This document shows, in pieces, positions 33,823 to 43,270 of a stretch of DNA of 64,000 bases. Below the pieces are notes generated by a model. It was not told the origin of the DNA. It did no database searches and worked only from the letters and a program-made list of their open reading frames with translations. The number at the start of each line of letters is the position of its first letter. Position 1 is the first letter of the stretch. The position numbers were made by a program, and so were the translations under genes. The stretch comes from Saprospiraceae bacterium (GTDB lineage Bacteria; Bacteroidota; Bacteroidia; Chitinophagales; Saprospiraceae): assembly GCA_016710235.1 (NCBI GenBank), contig JADJLG010000001.1:2407501-2471500 (forward strand), in the 5' to 3' direction.

Positions 33823-36800
33823 ATGAATATGAAAAATCAACTTTTACTGCTATGGATGGTAGCCTCTGCATCGATGGTTTTTGCTCAGGAGGCTCGACTG
33901 CTCCGTTTTCCGGCACAGTCAGGTCAGCAAATTGCATTTAGTTATGCAGGAGATTTGTACTCTGTATCATTGCAGGGTGGCGTAGCACGCAAATTGACCA
34001 ATCATCCGGGTCAAGAACTATTTGCCAGATTCTCTCCGGATGGAAGAAACATTGCCTTCACAGGACAATATGATGGCAACAGCGAAATTTACCTTATGCC
34101 TTCATCAGGAGGTGTTCCAAAAAGGCTGACTTATACAGCGACCTTAGATCGGGATGATGTCTCAGACAGAATGGGCCCAAACAATCTTTGTATGACATGG
34201 AGGGACAATGAGAATATCGTATTTAGATCCAGAGGTCGTGAATGGAATGACTGGAGAGGTCAACTATATTTAGCCAAAACAGATGCAACAACTCCGGAGC
34301 AGTTGCCTTTGATACATGGTGGCTTTTGTTCATATTCTCCGGACAAAAAACAAATGGCTTACAACCGGGTATTCAGAGAATTCAGGACATGGAAAAGATA
34401 TCGTGGTGGCCAGGCAGATGAAATCTGGATATTCGATTTTAACACTAAACAAACGACAAAAATTACGGACAATCCGGCTCAGGATATTATCCCAATGTGG
34501 GCGGGCAACAAAATTTACTTCCTTTCTGACAGGGATGCACGGATGAATTTGTTTTGCTATGATCTCAACACCAAGCAAACCAAGAAAGTAACAGATTTCA
34601 AGGAGTTTGATGTGAAATTTCCATCATTGGGAGACCAATATATCGTGTTCGAAAATGGAGGTTGGATTTATAAACTAAACCTGGCCAACGATCAGGTGGA
34701 TAAAGTTCCTATTCAATTGCAGGAAGACTTCGCTTCAGGCAGAAACAAGTTTGTCAATGCAAAGGATTATATTGAAAATTGGGACATAGGATCTGACGGA
34801 AATCGTGCAGTATTTGCTGCAAGAGGAGATATATTCACTGTTCCTTTGAAAAATGGTCCTACGAGAAATCTGTCAAATTCTTCTTCGTCTCATGAACGAG
34901 ACCCTCAATGGTCTCCCGATGGCAAGTATATTGCATATATTTCCGATGCCTCCGGAGAAGATGAGATTTATATGACTGATGCTTCCGGTGGTTCAAAACC
35001 AATTCAGCTCACTTCAAATGGAGACAATTACAAATATGGTTTGGAATGGTCTCCGGATTCAAAAAAAGTAGCCTACAGTGATCGCAAACAAAACCTGTAT
35101 TTCGTTGACATCCAATCCAGGGATAATGTCAAAGTACTCTACAGCGATCACGGCGAATTGAACGACTATTCATGGTCACCGGACAGTAAATATCTCAGTT
35201 ATACCAAGCAGGTAAAAAAAGCGAATTCCGTCATTCAGGTATATTCACTTTCTGAAAGAAAAAATTATACGATAACGGAAAGTTGGTTTGATTCTTATTC
35301 TCCTGAGTTTAGCGCAGATGGAAAGTATTTATTTTTCGTTTCTCAGCGCACATATTCGCCTTCATACAACAACGTGGAGTGGAACTATGCATACTTTGAT
35401 CTGGCGAAAATATATTTTGTCACATTGAGAAATGATGTTAAGAATATTTTTGAATTAAAATCAGACGAAGTCGCCGTAAAGGAAGAGCCATCCGGAGAAA
35501 AGAAAGATGAATCCAAAGACAAGAAAAAGGAAGAACCGAAGTCCGAAATGGCTGCAATTGATTTCAATGGTATCTCCCAAAGACTAGGAGAAATTCCAAC
35601 TTCAGCAGGAAATTATTTTGGATTAAGAGCGGTTGACAAAAAACTTTATTACTTCAAAAGTTCAATGGGTAATAAAATGAAATTGTTCGCTTATGATATC
35701 GACAGTCAGAAAGAAAGCGAGATAGCTGACGCGAATGGATATTCTATTAGTGCCAATGGTAAGAAAATGATGGCTTCAACGAATGGAAATTATTATATCG
35801 TTGACCTTCCTTCAGCTAAGGCAAACTTTGAGTCAGCACTTCAACTGGGTGATATGAAAGTCATGGTTGACAGACAATCCGAATGGAAACAAATATTTTA
35901 CGAATCTTGGAGACAAATGCGCGACTTTTTCTACGATCCAAACATGCATGGTGTAGATTGGAATAAAATGAAAAAGACCTACGAACAGCTATTACCTTAT
36001 GTGAATTCCAGGGTAGATTTGACTTACGTGATCGGTGAACTCATCGGTGAATTGAATTGTGGACACGCATATGTTGGCGGTGGTGATTATACCAAAGCCG
36101 AAAGAGTACCAATGGGATTGCTAGGTGCGAAACTGACCAAAGATGGATCGGGCTATTATAAAATTGAAGAAATATATAAGGGCCAAAATTGGGACAAATC
36201 CACACGATCACCATTGACAGAAATTGGTGTCAATGTAAAGGCAGGCGAGTACATTACTGCGATAAATGGAGTTTCAGTTAAGTCTGTGGGTGATATTTAC
36301 CAATTGTTGGTTGGCACCGCAGACAAACAAATTAAACTTTCTGTCAATACAAACGCATCCGATAACGGTTCTCGCATCGTGACTGTCGTTCCTACAAATG
36401 ATGAGCGCAAACTGATGTATTATAATTGGGTTGAATCCAATTACGAAAGAGTAAATAAAGCGACAAACGGACGTGTCGGATATATTCACATTCCAAATAT
36501 GGGAAGCGATGGATTGAACGAATTTGTCAAGCATTATTATGCTCAGTTGGACAAGGATGCTCTGATTGTAGATGACAGAGGGAACGGTGGAGGAAACGTT
36601 TCTCCGCATATTATTGAGCGCCTCCGACGCGAACCTGTGCAAGTAACAATCATGAGAAACAGCCAACCTACTTTCGAGCCACAAGAACAAGTTATAGGGC
36701 CAAAAATTGCTTTGATAGATGAATGGTCTGCAAGTGATGGTGATATTTTTGCTTATCGCTTTAGAAAACACAAACTTGGAACAATTGTAGGTAACCGATC

Positions 36801-37071
36801 CTGGGGTGGTGTAGTTGGGATCAGAGGCTCCTTACCTTTTGTCGATGGTGGATTTCTCAATAGACCTGAGTTTTCAAGATACGATGTAGATGGTAAACAA
36901 TGGGAAATAGAAGGTCATGGAGTTGATCCGGATATTGTAGTAGACAACGATCCATACAAGGAGTATATGGGTGATGATCAACAATTAGCCAAAGCAATAG
37001 AATTGATGAAAGAACAAATAAAAGGAAAAAATTATTCTGAGCCGAAACCTCCTGTGTATCCGGTAAAGTAA
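33823..37071 (+). CDS. Tricorn-type protease (PD40 propellers, PDZ, S41 peptidase)
   Basis: 1,082 residues with a signal peptide (LLLLWMVASASMVFAQ). Residues 25-540 are beta-propeller PD40 repeats (ARFSPDGRNIAFTGQYDGNS, DPQWSPDGKYIAYISDASGE). A charged Lys/Glu linker (about 548-575) follows, then the C1 domain with His 748 in CGHAYVGGGD, a PDZ domain (about 790-865), and the S41 core with nucleophile Ser 969 in DEWSASDGD. Tricorn proteases degrade oligopeptides; in Bacteroidota they are exported and probably act in the periplasm. Single gene with its own promoter box and a terminator-like hairpin after it. Confidence 0.9.
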   Translation: MNMKNQLLLLWMVASASMVFAQEARLLRFPAQSGQQIAFSYAGDLYSVSLQGGVARKLTNHPGQELFARFSPDGRNIAFTGQYDGNSEIYLMPSSGGVPKRLTYTATLDRDDVSDRMGPNNLCMTWRDNENIVFRSRGREWNDWRGQLYLAKTDATTPEQLPLIHGGFCSYSPDKKQMAYNRVFREFRTWKRYRGGQADEIWIFDFNTKQTTKITDNPAQDIIPMWAGNKIYFLSDRDARMNLFCYDLNTKQTKKVTDFKEFDVKFPSLGDQYIVFENGGWIYKLNLANDQVDKVPIQLQEDFASGRNKFVNAKDYIENWDIGSDGNRAVFAARGDIFTVPLKNGPTRNLSNSSSSHERDPQWSPDGKYIAYISDASGEDEIYMTDASGGSKPIQLTSNGDNYKYGLEWSPDSKKVAYSDRKQNLYFVDIQSRDNVKVLYSDHGELNDYSWSPDSKYLSYTKQVKKANSVIQVYSLSERKNYTITESWFDSYSPEFSADGKYLFFVSQRTYSPSYNNVEWNYAYFDLAKIYFVTLRNDVKNIFELKSDEVAVKEEPSGEKKDESKDKKKEEPKSEMAAIDFNGISQRLGEIPTSAGNYFGLRAVDKKLYYFKSSMGNKMKLFAYDIDSQKESEIADANGYSISANGKKMMASTNGNYYIVDLPSAKANFESALQLGDMKVMVDRQSEWKQIFYESWRQMRDFFYDPNMHGVDWNKMKKTYEQLLPYVNSRVDLTYVIGELIGELNCGHAYVGGGDYTKAERVPMGLLGAKLTKDGSGYYKIEEIYKGQNWDKSTRSPLTEIGVNVKAGEYITAINGVSVKSVGDIYQLLVGTADKQIKLSVNTNASDNGSRIVTVVPTNDERKLMYYNWVESNYERVNKATNGRVGYIHIPNMGSDGLNEFVKHYYAQLDKDALIVDDRGNGGGNVSPHIIERLRREPVQVTIMRNSQPTFEPQEQVIGPKIALIDEWSASDGDIFAYRFRKHKLGTIVGNRSWGGVVGIRGSLPFVDGGFLNRPEFSRYDVDGKQWEIEGHGVDPDIVVDNDPYKEYMGDDQQLAKAIELMKEQIKGKNYSEPKPPVYPVK

Positions 37072-37089
37072 AAAGATTATGATGATTTC

Positions 37090-37130
37090 AGACGCGTTTC
37101 TTCATCTTTTAGAAGGACGTGTCTTTTTTA
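37090..37130 (+). terminator. Putative rho-independent terminator after the tricorn gene
   Basis: AGACGCGTTTCTTC pairs with GAAGGACGTGTCT (two small bulges) and is followed by TTTTTT. It starts 19 bp after the stop at 37,071 and ends just before the next gene. Confidence 0.6.
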
Positions 37131-37148
37131 TTAATATGATATTTGTAC

Positions 37149-39647
37149 ATGAAAATTCAACATTTAAAGCTTTGGGTCCTAATTTTTTTGACATGTATTT
37201 TGCAAAGTATGCAGGCACAGCAATTAGGGTCCGGTCAGGGGCAAAATACAGGTATTGGTAAAATTTCAGGAAGGGTAGTTGATTCCGCTAGCCAAAAACC
37301 ATTGGAGTTTGTCAATGTGGTGCTCCGTGATGCCTTAGAACATCAGGATTTGGATGGTATTTTGACGGATCAAAGTGGCAAGTTTGAATTTGTAAATTTA
37401 TTGAATAAAAAATATGAAATCGCCTTCGTATTATTAGGTTACAAATCCAAAGTCGTCGGACCCATAAAAGTTAATAAAGAAACACCCGACCATAACTTTG
37501 GGAAAATTATTCTGGAAGACGAAGTCAAAAGATTAGATGAGGTGACGATCGCCGGAACAAAAGATATCGTCGAAAATAAGATTGACAGACTGATCTACAA
37601 TGCAGAGAAAGATGTCACTACCAAAGGGGGAGATGCAGCAGATGTATTGAGAAGGACTCCAATGTTGACTGTGGATCTGGAGGGAAATGTTTCGCTTCAG
37701 GGAAGCCAGAACGTAAAAATTCTGATCAATGGAAAACCATCATCTATCATGGCGGGAAATGTGGGAGATGCTTTGAAAATGATCCCTGCAGACATGATTG
37801 AAAAAGTTGAAGTGATCACTCAGCCTGGTGCAAAATATGACGCAGAAGGCTCAGGTGGTATAGTGAATATTGTGACTAAAACAAAGAAGATTATAGGTGT
37901 GAGTGGTTCAGTGAATGGAAGTATTGGTACAAGAAGTAATTTTCTCGGATCGAACATTTCTATGAGATTTGGCAAATGGGGTCTCACGGGTAATTTGGGT
38001 GGGCATATGTGGAGATCAAAGTCAGAATCAAAAATTGTTCGTGAATATTTCGTTCCTGCAGAATACCAAGTATTGAATCAAACCGGATCAGGAAGTAATT
38101 TGGGAGGTGGAACATTTATTCAGATCGGTGCAGATTATGATTTCAATGATAAGAATAATGTTTCTTTGAGTTTGCGTACACCTATACATGCCTTTGGAAA
38201 CAAAAACAAATTAAACTATTATGGTGGTGATCAAATTGATTCTCTGGATTGGTTGTATAGAAGAGAATCCAGTGTCAACAATCTTAATCTTGGATCTGAT
38301 GTAAATATTGATTACAAGCGAACATTTAAAAAAGATTCTCCCAGAGAATGGGGTATTTCAGGCCAATACAATTACAATAATCGAAAAACAAAATATATCA
38401 CTTCTCAGTTCGACGAACTTTCAGCTCTTGAATACAAAGAGCTGGGGCCAAACTCAGGAATTAACGCAGAAGCAACGATAGCTACTGATTACCTGCACCC
38501 GATTACCTCAAAAATAAATGTAGAGTTAGGTGCAAAAAGCATTTGGAGAGATGTGAAATCTGATATTTATTACGACACTTTGCAAATCTCTAATGATATA
38601 TATCAGCGCGATCAGTCAAGGTCCAATCTTTTTATTTATCATCAAGATGTTGCAGCGGCTTATACTCAAATTACTTTTCCGATCACGAAGAAAATTCAAG
38701 CAAGAACCGGCCTCAGGTATGAAAATACCTCTATCAGTGGCAACCAAAATAATGAAAGCGAATTCAAACGAAATTATTCTTCCTGGATACCTTCAGGTTT
38801 AATCAGCTTTACGCTACCTGACAAATCTACTTTGAAGGCAAGCTATAGCCGAAGAATACAAAGACCCTCAATGTTCTATCTCAACCCTTACATTAATTAC
38901 AATGATCCGACCAACATTTCTTATGGCAATCCTAACCTAAAACCGGAATTGACCGAAAGCTTTGAACTCTCTTATACATTTTCAAAAAACTTTAAGAATA
39001 TCAATGCGACCTTATACCACAAAGTGACCTCAGACTTGATAGACAATTATCGATTTATTGATTCGCTGGGAAGAATCAATTCTACCTATAATAATGATGC
39101 AAGTGGATATTCCAGTGGTCTTAGCCTCACAGGAGGAATTGTTCGAATTGGTAAAATCATTCTGAATTCAACGGTAAATCTCTATTACCAAAAATTAACT
39201 AGCGATCAGTACGCATCAGTAAAAAACGATGCTTTCAACTTTAATGTAAATGCCTTTGGAAATATTTATTTTACTAAAAAATGGGGATTTACGATTTTTG
39301 GATTTTACAATAGTCCCAAACTGACGACACAAGGTAAGCAGGCAAATTACTTTGTTTACAGTCTTGGTTTCCGTAGAGATTTGTGGGACAAAAAAGGTGG
39401 AATTAGTTTTGGTGTAGATAACCCATTTCATCCTAAAATGAAATTATATTCATATTTTGAATCACCACAGTTTAAATATGATCAGAAGAATGATCTTGAA
39501 GGCTGGGGTGTCCGGATCAGTATGGATTATCGCTTTGGAAAAATGGAATTTGGCGGACCTCAGAAGAAAAGAAAGGACAGTATCAATGATGATTTGAAGC
39601 AAGGAGAAGGTGATAATTCCGGTGGTGGAGGAGGGGGTAATAGATAG
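37149..39647 (+). CDS. TonB-dependent receptor-like outer-membrane beta-barrel protein
   Basis: 832 residues from the ATG at 37,149 (signal peptide LWVLIFLTCILQSMQAQ). Residues about 40-125 are a carboxypeptidase-regulatory-like domain (ISGRVVDSASQKPLEFVNVV, LLGYKSKVV), followed by a plug (NVKILINGKPSSI, MIEKVEVITQPGAKYDAEGS) and an outer-membrane beta-barrel of the OMP_b-brl_3 type (YSRRIQRPSMFYLNPY, NPNLKPELTESFELSY). The C-terminus is a Gly-rich tail (GGGGGGNR). These proteins import or bind ligands at the outer membrane; no SusD partner is present, so it is not a SusCD pair. Confidence 0.9.
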   Translation: MKIQHLKLWVLIFLTCILQSMQAQQLGSGQGQNTGIGKISGRVVDSASQKPLEFVNVVLRDALEHQDLDGILTDQSGKFEFVNLLNKKYEIAFVLLGYKSKVVGPIKVNKETPDHNFGKIILEDEVKRLDEVTIAGTKDIVENKIDRLIYNAEKDVTTKGGDAADVLRRTPMLTVDLEGNVSLQGSQNVKILINGKPSSIMAGNVGDALKMIPADMIEKVEVITQPGAKYDAEGSGGIVNIVTKTKKIIGVSGSVNGSIGTRSNFLGSNISMRFGKWGLTGNLGGHMWRSKSESKIVREYFVPAEYQVLNQTGSGSNLGGGTFIQIGADYDFNDKNNVSLSLRTPIHAFGNKNKLNYYGGDQIDSLDWLYRRESSVNNLNLGSDVNIDYKRTFKKDSPREWGISGQYNYNNRKTKYITSQFDELSALEYKELGPNSGINAEATIATDYLHPITSKINVELGAKSIWRDVKSDIYYDTLQISNDIYQRDQSRSNLFIYHQDVAAAYTQITFPITKKIQARTGLRYENTSISGNQNNESEFKRNYSSWIPSGLISFTLPDKSTLKASYSRRIQRPSMFYLNPYINYNDPTNISYGNPNLKPELTESFELSYTFSKNFKNINATLYHKVTSDLIDNYRFIDSLGRINSTYNNDASGYSSGLSLTGGIVRIGKIILNSTVNLYYQKLTSDQYASVKNDAFNFNVNAFGNIYFTKKWGFTIFGFYNSPKLTTQGKQANYFVYSLGFRRDLWDKKGGISFGVDNPFHPKMKLYSYFESPQFKYDQKNDLEGWGVRISMDYRFGKMEFGGPQKKRKDSINDDLKQGEGDNSGGGGGGNR

Positions 39648-39725
39648 AACAATGAGTAAGCCGTCAATTTTTTTTTTGTCGGAGATTGAAATCATCTATA
39701 TGAGATTTGCGTTTGTGAACATAAT

Positions 39726-40253
39726 ATGAAGGTTTATCGCAATTTTTTTTGGATTACTTGCCTTGTGATCACAGTAGAGATGGCCTATTCCCAGAATACT
39801 AGAGCAAGTCATGAGGCAGATTCAACTTTCCAAGCCAGAGTGAAGCTAAGTAGAATCAATGACGTCTATATCCCGACAGATACCAAAGATGCGATCAAAG
39901 AGTTGTATCGGCTCACCCAGGAAGAGGCAAGACTTAAGATGTTGAAGGTGCCGGAAGACACTATAGCATCGAAGTTGCATTTTAGTTTGGGCAGGTGGAT
40001 GCAAATCAATTGGGGCTTCGATGAAGGCAGTAGATTAAGTGCTTATTTTATTAAAAACAAAGTAACCTTCGTAGATGACATGGTAGATTTATTGCTCAGA
40101 GCTTTCTACAGAGACATCAAAGGCGTTGCTATCGATGAAGCGAATCTGATGATAGCTTATAGTAAGATGAGAAAGCAACAGATGGATCGCGAGTTGCAAA
40201 ATAAGCCCTTGATACATACTGAAAAAAGGATAAGACTTCCCGGCGCAAAATAA
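39726..40253 (+). CDS. Exported DUF6794-domain protein
   Basis: 175 residues with a signal peptide (NFFWITCLVITVEMAYSQ). Residues 50-150 match the DUF6794 pattern: PTDTKDAIKELYRLT, then LHFSLGRWMQINWGFDEGSR, LSAYFIKNKVTFVDDMVDLL and FYRDIKG. Its function is not known. It sits 110 bp before topA and may be independent of it. Confidence 0.7.
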   Translation: MKVYRNFFWITCLVITVEMAYSQNTRASHEADSTFQARVKLSRINDVYIPTDTKDAIKELYRLTQEEARLKMLKVPEDTIASKLHFSLGRWMQINWGFDEGSRLSAYFIKNKVTFVDDMVDLLLRAFYRDIKGVAIDEANLMIAYSKMRKQQMDRELQNKPLIHTEKRIRLPGAK

Positions 40254-40324
40254 TTGAAAGCAGTTTTTATCCATATATTGGCCAGATCATCTTAAAGAAA
40301 AACATAATGTATTACAAAAATGTA

Positions 40325-40332
40325 TAGCTTTG
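40325..40332 (+). promoter_or_regulatory. Putative -7 box (TAGCTTTG) for topA
   Basis: TAGCTTTG fits TAnnTTTG and lies 31 bp before the topA ATG. The -33 element is unclear. Confidence 0.4.
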
Positions 40333-40363
40333 CGCCGATCATATAAAATGGATTACCTCTAGC

Positions 40364-42961
40364 ATGGCTAAAAAGTTATTAATTGTAGAGTCACCGGCCA
40401 AAGCAAAGACGATAGAAAAATATCTTGGGAAGGACTTCAGGGTGAAGTCTTCGTTTGGGCATATTCGTGACCTTGAAAAAGGAACTAAGGGCATTGATAT
40501 TAAAGACAATTTCAAGCCAAATTATATCATCTCTCCGGAGAAAGTCAAAGTGGTTTCAGATCTGAAGAAAGAAGTTTCTGTTTCTGACGAAGTATGGCTG
40601 GCAACGGATGAAGACCGTGAAGGAGAAGCGATCTCCTGGCACTTGTGTGAAGTGTTGGGTCTTAATCCGAAATCTGTCAAGCGGATAGTGTTCAGAGAGA
40701 TTACCAAGCCTGCTATTCAGAAAGCCATCGTAGAACCCAGAAATGTGGACCTGAATCTCGTAAACGCGCAACAGGCAAGGCGGGTTCTGGATAGATTGGT
40801 TGGCTTCGAACTATCCGAAATTCTTTGGAGAAAAGTAAAAAACAAGCTTTCTGCAGGCAGGGTGCAATCCGTTGCAGTAAAATTGGTGGTGGAAAAAGAA
40901 AGGGAAATCCAGGAGTTTGTACCCCGGATGTTCTTTAAAGTAGAAGCCAATTTTCACCATAGGGACAAATCGACACAAGACAGGTTTAAAGCTGTCTTGA
41001 ATGAGGAATTTAACAATAAACAAGATGCCCAAACATTTCTTGAACTTTGCAAAAGATCTCAGTTTTCCGTGGCTAATGTTGAGGTAAAGCCAGGGTCAAG
41101 AAGCCCGGCGCCACCCTTTATAACTTCAACTTTACAGCAAGAAGCCAGTAGAAAATTAGGATTTAGTGTCAATCGAACCATGGGAGCTGCCCAGAGGCTC
41201 TATGAGGCAGGATTTATCTCATATATGCGTACTGACTCACCCAATCTGAGTGAAATGGCTATGCAAGCGATGGCTGAAGAGATCAAATCTAGTTTTGGGA
41301 ATAATTATCTGCATACAAGACAATATAAATCCAAAAGCAATAACGCTCAGGAAGCACACGAGGCGATACGCCCTACATATATGAATTTGAGGAATGCAGG
41401 TGAAACTTCTGATCAACAGCGCCTGTACGAGTTGATCTGGAAAAGAGCTATGGCATCCCAAATGGCAGCCGCAAAGATTGAGAAAACCATCATCAGTATA
41501 GCGATCTCCGAAGACAAAAAGCACCTCTTCCTTGCAGAAGGTGAGGTTATCTTATTTGATGGCTTTTTAAAAGTCTATATGGAATCTTCAGACGATGATG
41601 ACGCAGAGAAAGAAGGAATGTTACCTCTGCTCAAGGTGCATGATCCTCTCACCCATTTGGGTATCAGCGCAACTGAAAAATATACAAAACCGGTGGCGAG
41701 ATACACTGAGGCATCTCTGGTAAAAAAATTGGAAGAACTCGGAATAGGAAGACCATCAACATACGCGCCAACCATCAGTAAAATAATGGAGGAAGGCAGA
41801 GGCTATGTAGTGAAAGAATCCCGTGAAGGCGTCCAGCGCAAGTATATCAGGATGACTCTATCTGAAGGCACAATCAAAGAAAGTCAGGAAACAGAAACGG
41901 TAGGAGCAACCAAAAATGTGCTTTATCCAACAGCAACCGGAGCCGTAGTTTGCGATTACTTGTCCGGACATTTTGCAGAAATAATGAATTATGGCTTTAC
42001 AGCTGAGATCGAAAAGGACTTTGATGAAATAGCTGAAGGTCAACGGGACTGGCAAGTGATGATCGACTCATTCTATTGGCCTTTCCACAAAACAGTGGAA
42101 AGTGTCATGGAGCAAGGAGAGCGGGCAAAAGGTCGTCGGGAGTTGGGTATTGACCCTGCTACCGGAAGGAAAGTATTAGCTCAGTTGACTCGCTTTGGAC
42201 CTGTAATCCAGATTGGAGATAAGGATGAACTACCGGAAGGAGAGAAACCAAAGTTTGCAAGTCTTCGTCCCGGCCAAAACATGGAAACGATTTCCATGAA
42301 GGAGGCAATGGACTTGTTTCATTTGCCAAAAGATTTAGGCACATTTGAAGGACAAACCGTCACTATCGGAATAGGTAGATTCGGACCTTATGTGAAAGTG
42401 GGCGAAAAATTCATTTCGCTGCCAAAAGGATCTGACCCTCTATCTGTGGATCTCGATCAAGCTATCGCAGTGATCAAGGCTAAAGAGGAGGAAGATGCAC
42501 CAATCGGATACTACCAGGAAATGCCGGTGACAAAAGGCAAAGGTAGGTTCGGCCCTTTTGTCAAATGGAATGGATTGTTTGTAAATATACCCAAAAGAAT
42601 AGACTTTGACAAACTTACTTTGGATCAAGCCATTCCTCTCATAGACTCAAAATCTGAAAAAGAAGCAAATCGTTATATACACAATTGGCCGGAACTGAAG
42701 CTTAGCGTAGAAAATGGTCGTTGGGGACCTTACATGAAGTTTAAAACCAAAATGATCTCATTGCCAAAAGTGGATGGCGAAAAAATCACGTCAGAAATGG
42801 CTGCAAACATGAGCCTTGATCAATTCAAAGCTTTCGTAGAAGCGCAAATTCCGGGTGCCTTCGCATCGAAAACTGCTGTGAAAAAGTCTCCGGAAAAAAC
42901 AGTCAAAACCGCTGCAAAAAAATCTAATTCTACGTCTTCCAAAACAAGCAAGAAGAAGTAG
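40364..42961 (+). CDS. topA: DNA topoisomerase I
   Basis: 865 residues. The Toprim domain opens the protein (LLIVESPAKAKTIEKYLG) with DEDREGEAISWHL. The catalytic Tyr is residue 287 in FISYMRTDSPNLS. HEAIRPTY follows as in type IA enzymes. The C-terminus has four repeats of the form GRFGPYVKVG...ISLPKG (about 600-830) in place of zinc fingers, then a Lys/Ser-rich tail (KKSPEKTVKTAAKKS). The enzyme relaxes negative supercoils through a 5'-phosphotyrosine link. Single gene. Confidence 0.95.
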   Translation: MAKKLLIVESPAKAKTIEKYLGKDFRVKSSFGHIRDLEKGTKGIDIKDNFKPNYIISPEKVKVVSDLKKEVSVSDEVWLATDEDREGEAISWHLCEVLGLNPKSVKRIVFREITKPAIQKAIVEPRNVDLNLVNAQQARRVLDRLVGFELSEILWRKVKNKLSAGRVQSVAVKLVVEKEREIQEFVPRMFFKVEANFHHRDKSTQDRFKAVLNEEFNNKQDAQTFLELCKRSQFSVANVEVKPGSRSPAPPFITSTLQQEASRKLGFSVNRTMGAAQRLYEAGFISYMRTDSPNLSEMAMQAMAEEIKSSFGNNYLHTRQYKSKSNNAQEAHEAIRPTYMNLRNAGETSDQQRLYELIWKRAMASQMAAAKIEKTIISIAISEDKKHLFLAEGEVILFDGFLKVYMESSDDDDAEKEGMLPLLKVHDPLTHLGISATEKYTKPVARYTEASLVKKLEELGIGRPSTYAPTISKIMEEGRGYVVKESREGVQRKYIRMTLSEGTIKESQETETVGATKNVLYPTATGAVVCDYLSGHFAEIMNYGFTAEIEKDFDEIAEGQRDWQVMIDSFYWPFHKTVESVMEQGERAKGRRELGIDPATGRKVLAQLTRFGPVIQIGDKDELPEGEKPKFASLRPGQNMETISMKEAMDLFHLPKDLGTFEGQTVTIGIGRFGPYVKVGEKFISLPKGSDPLSVDLDQAIAVIKAKEEEDAPIGYYQEMPVTKGKGRFGPFVKWNGLFVNIPKRIDFDKLTLDQAIPLIDSKSEKEANRYIHNWPELKLSVENGRWGPYMKFKTKMISLPKVDGEKITSEMAANMSLDQFKAFVEAQIPGAFASKTAVKKSPEKTVKTAAKKSNSTSSKTSKKK

Positions 42962-43270
42962 TATCACATCTTTCCAAATTAGTTTGTTAAAAGTATCCAA
43001 CACTTAGCATAGATATCTAGATGGGTCTGGCTGGCTTGACGATCAAGCTGACAGCTTTAGATGAGCATTTTACAGTTGAATCTCTGTTCAAACTAAATTG
43101 ACTTCAAAATCATGGCTTCGCGCAATACCTGATTCTTAGGCAATGAATACAGTATGCTTACTTATCAATACCCGTGATTTATTGCGAATTTGATACTCAT
43201 TCCAGGCTCCTCCTACAAAATCCGGGCTTAAAAAAACTAATATTCTCCTTGATGACAGATCCTTTGAAAT
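42962..43270. other. Intergenic region after topA
   Basis: 309 bp between the convergent topA and YfhO genes. Short stop-interrupted frames only; no clear terminator with T-tract, RNA gene or repeat was seen. Confidence 0.5.

Noticed and set aside
37149..39647. SusC-type receptor of a polysaccharide utilisation locus
   Set aside because: No SusD-like lipoprotein or glycoside hydrolase follows; the barrel is of the outer-membrane beta-barrel family type.
42962..43270. tRNA or small RNA gene after topA
   Set aside because: No cloverleaf or terminator-linked structure could be built by eye.
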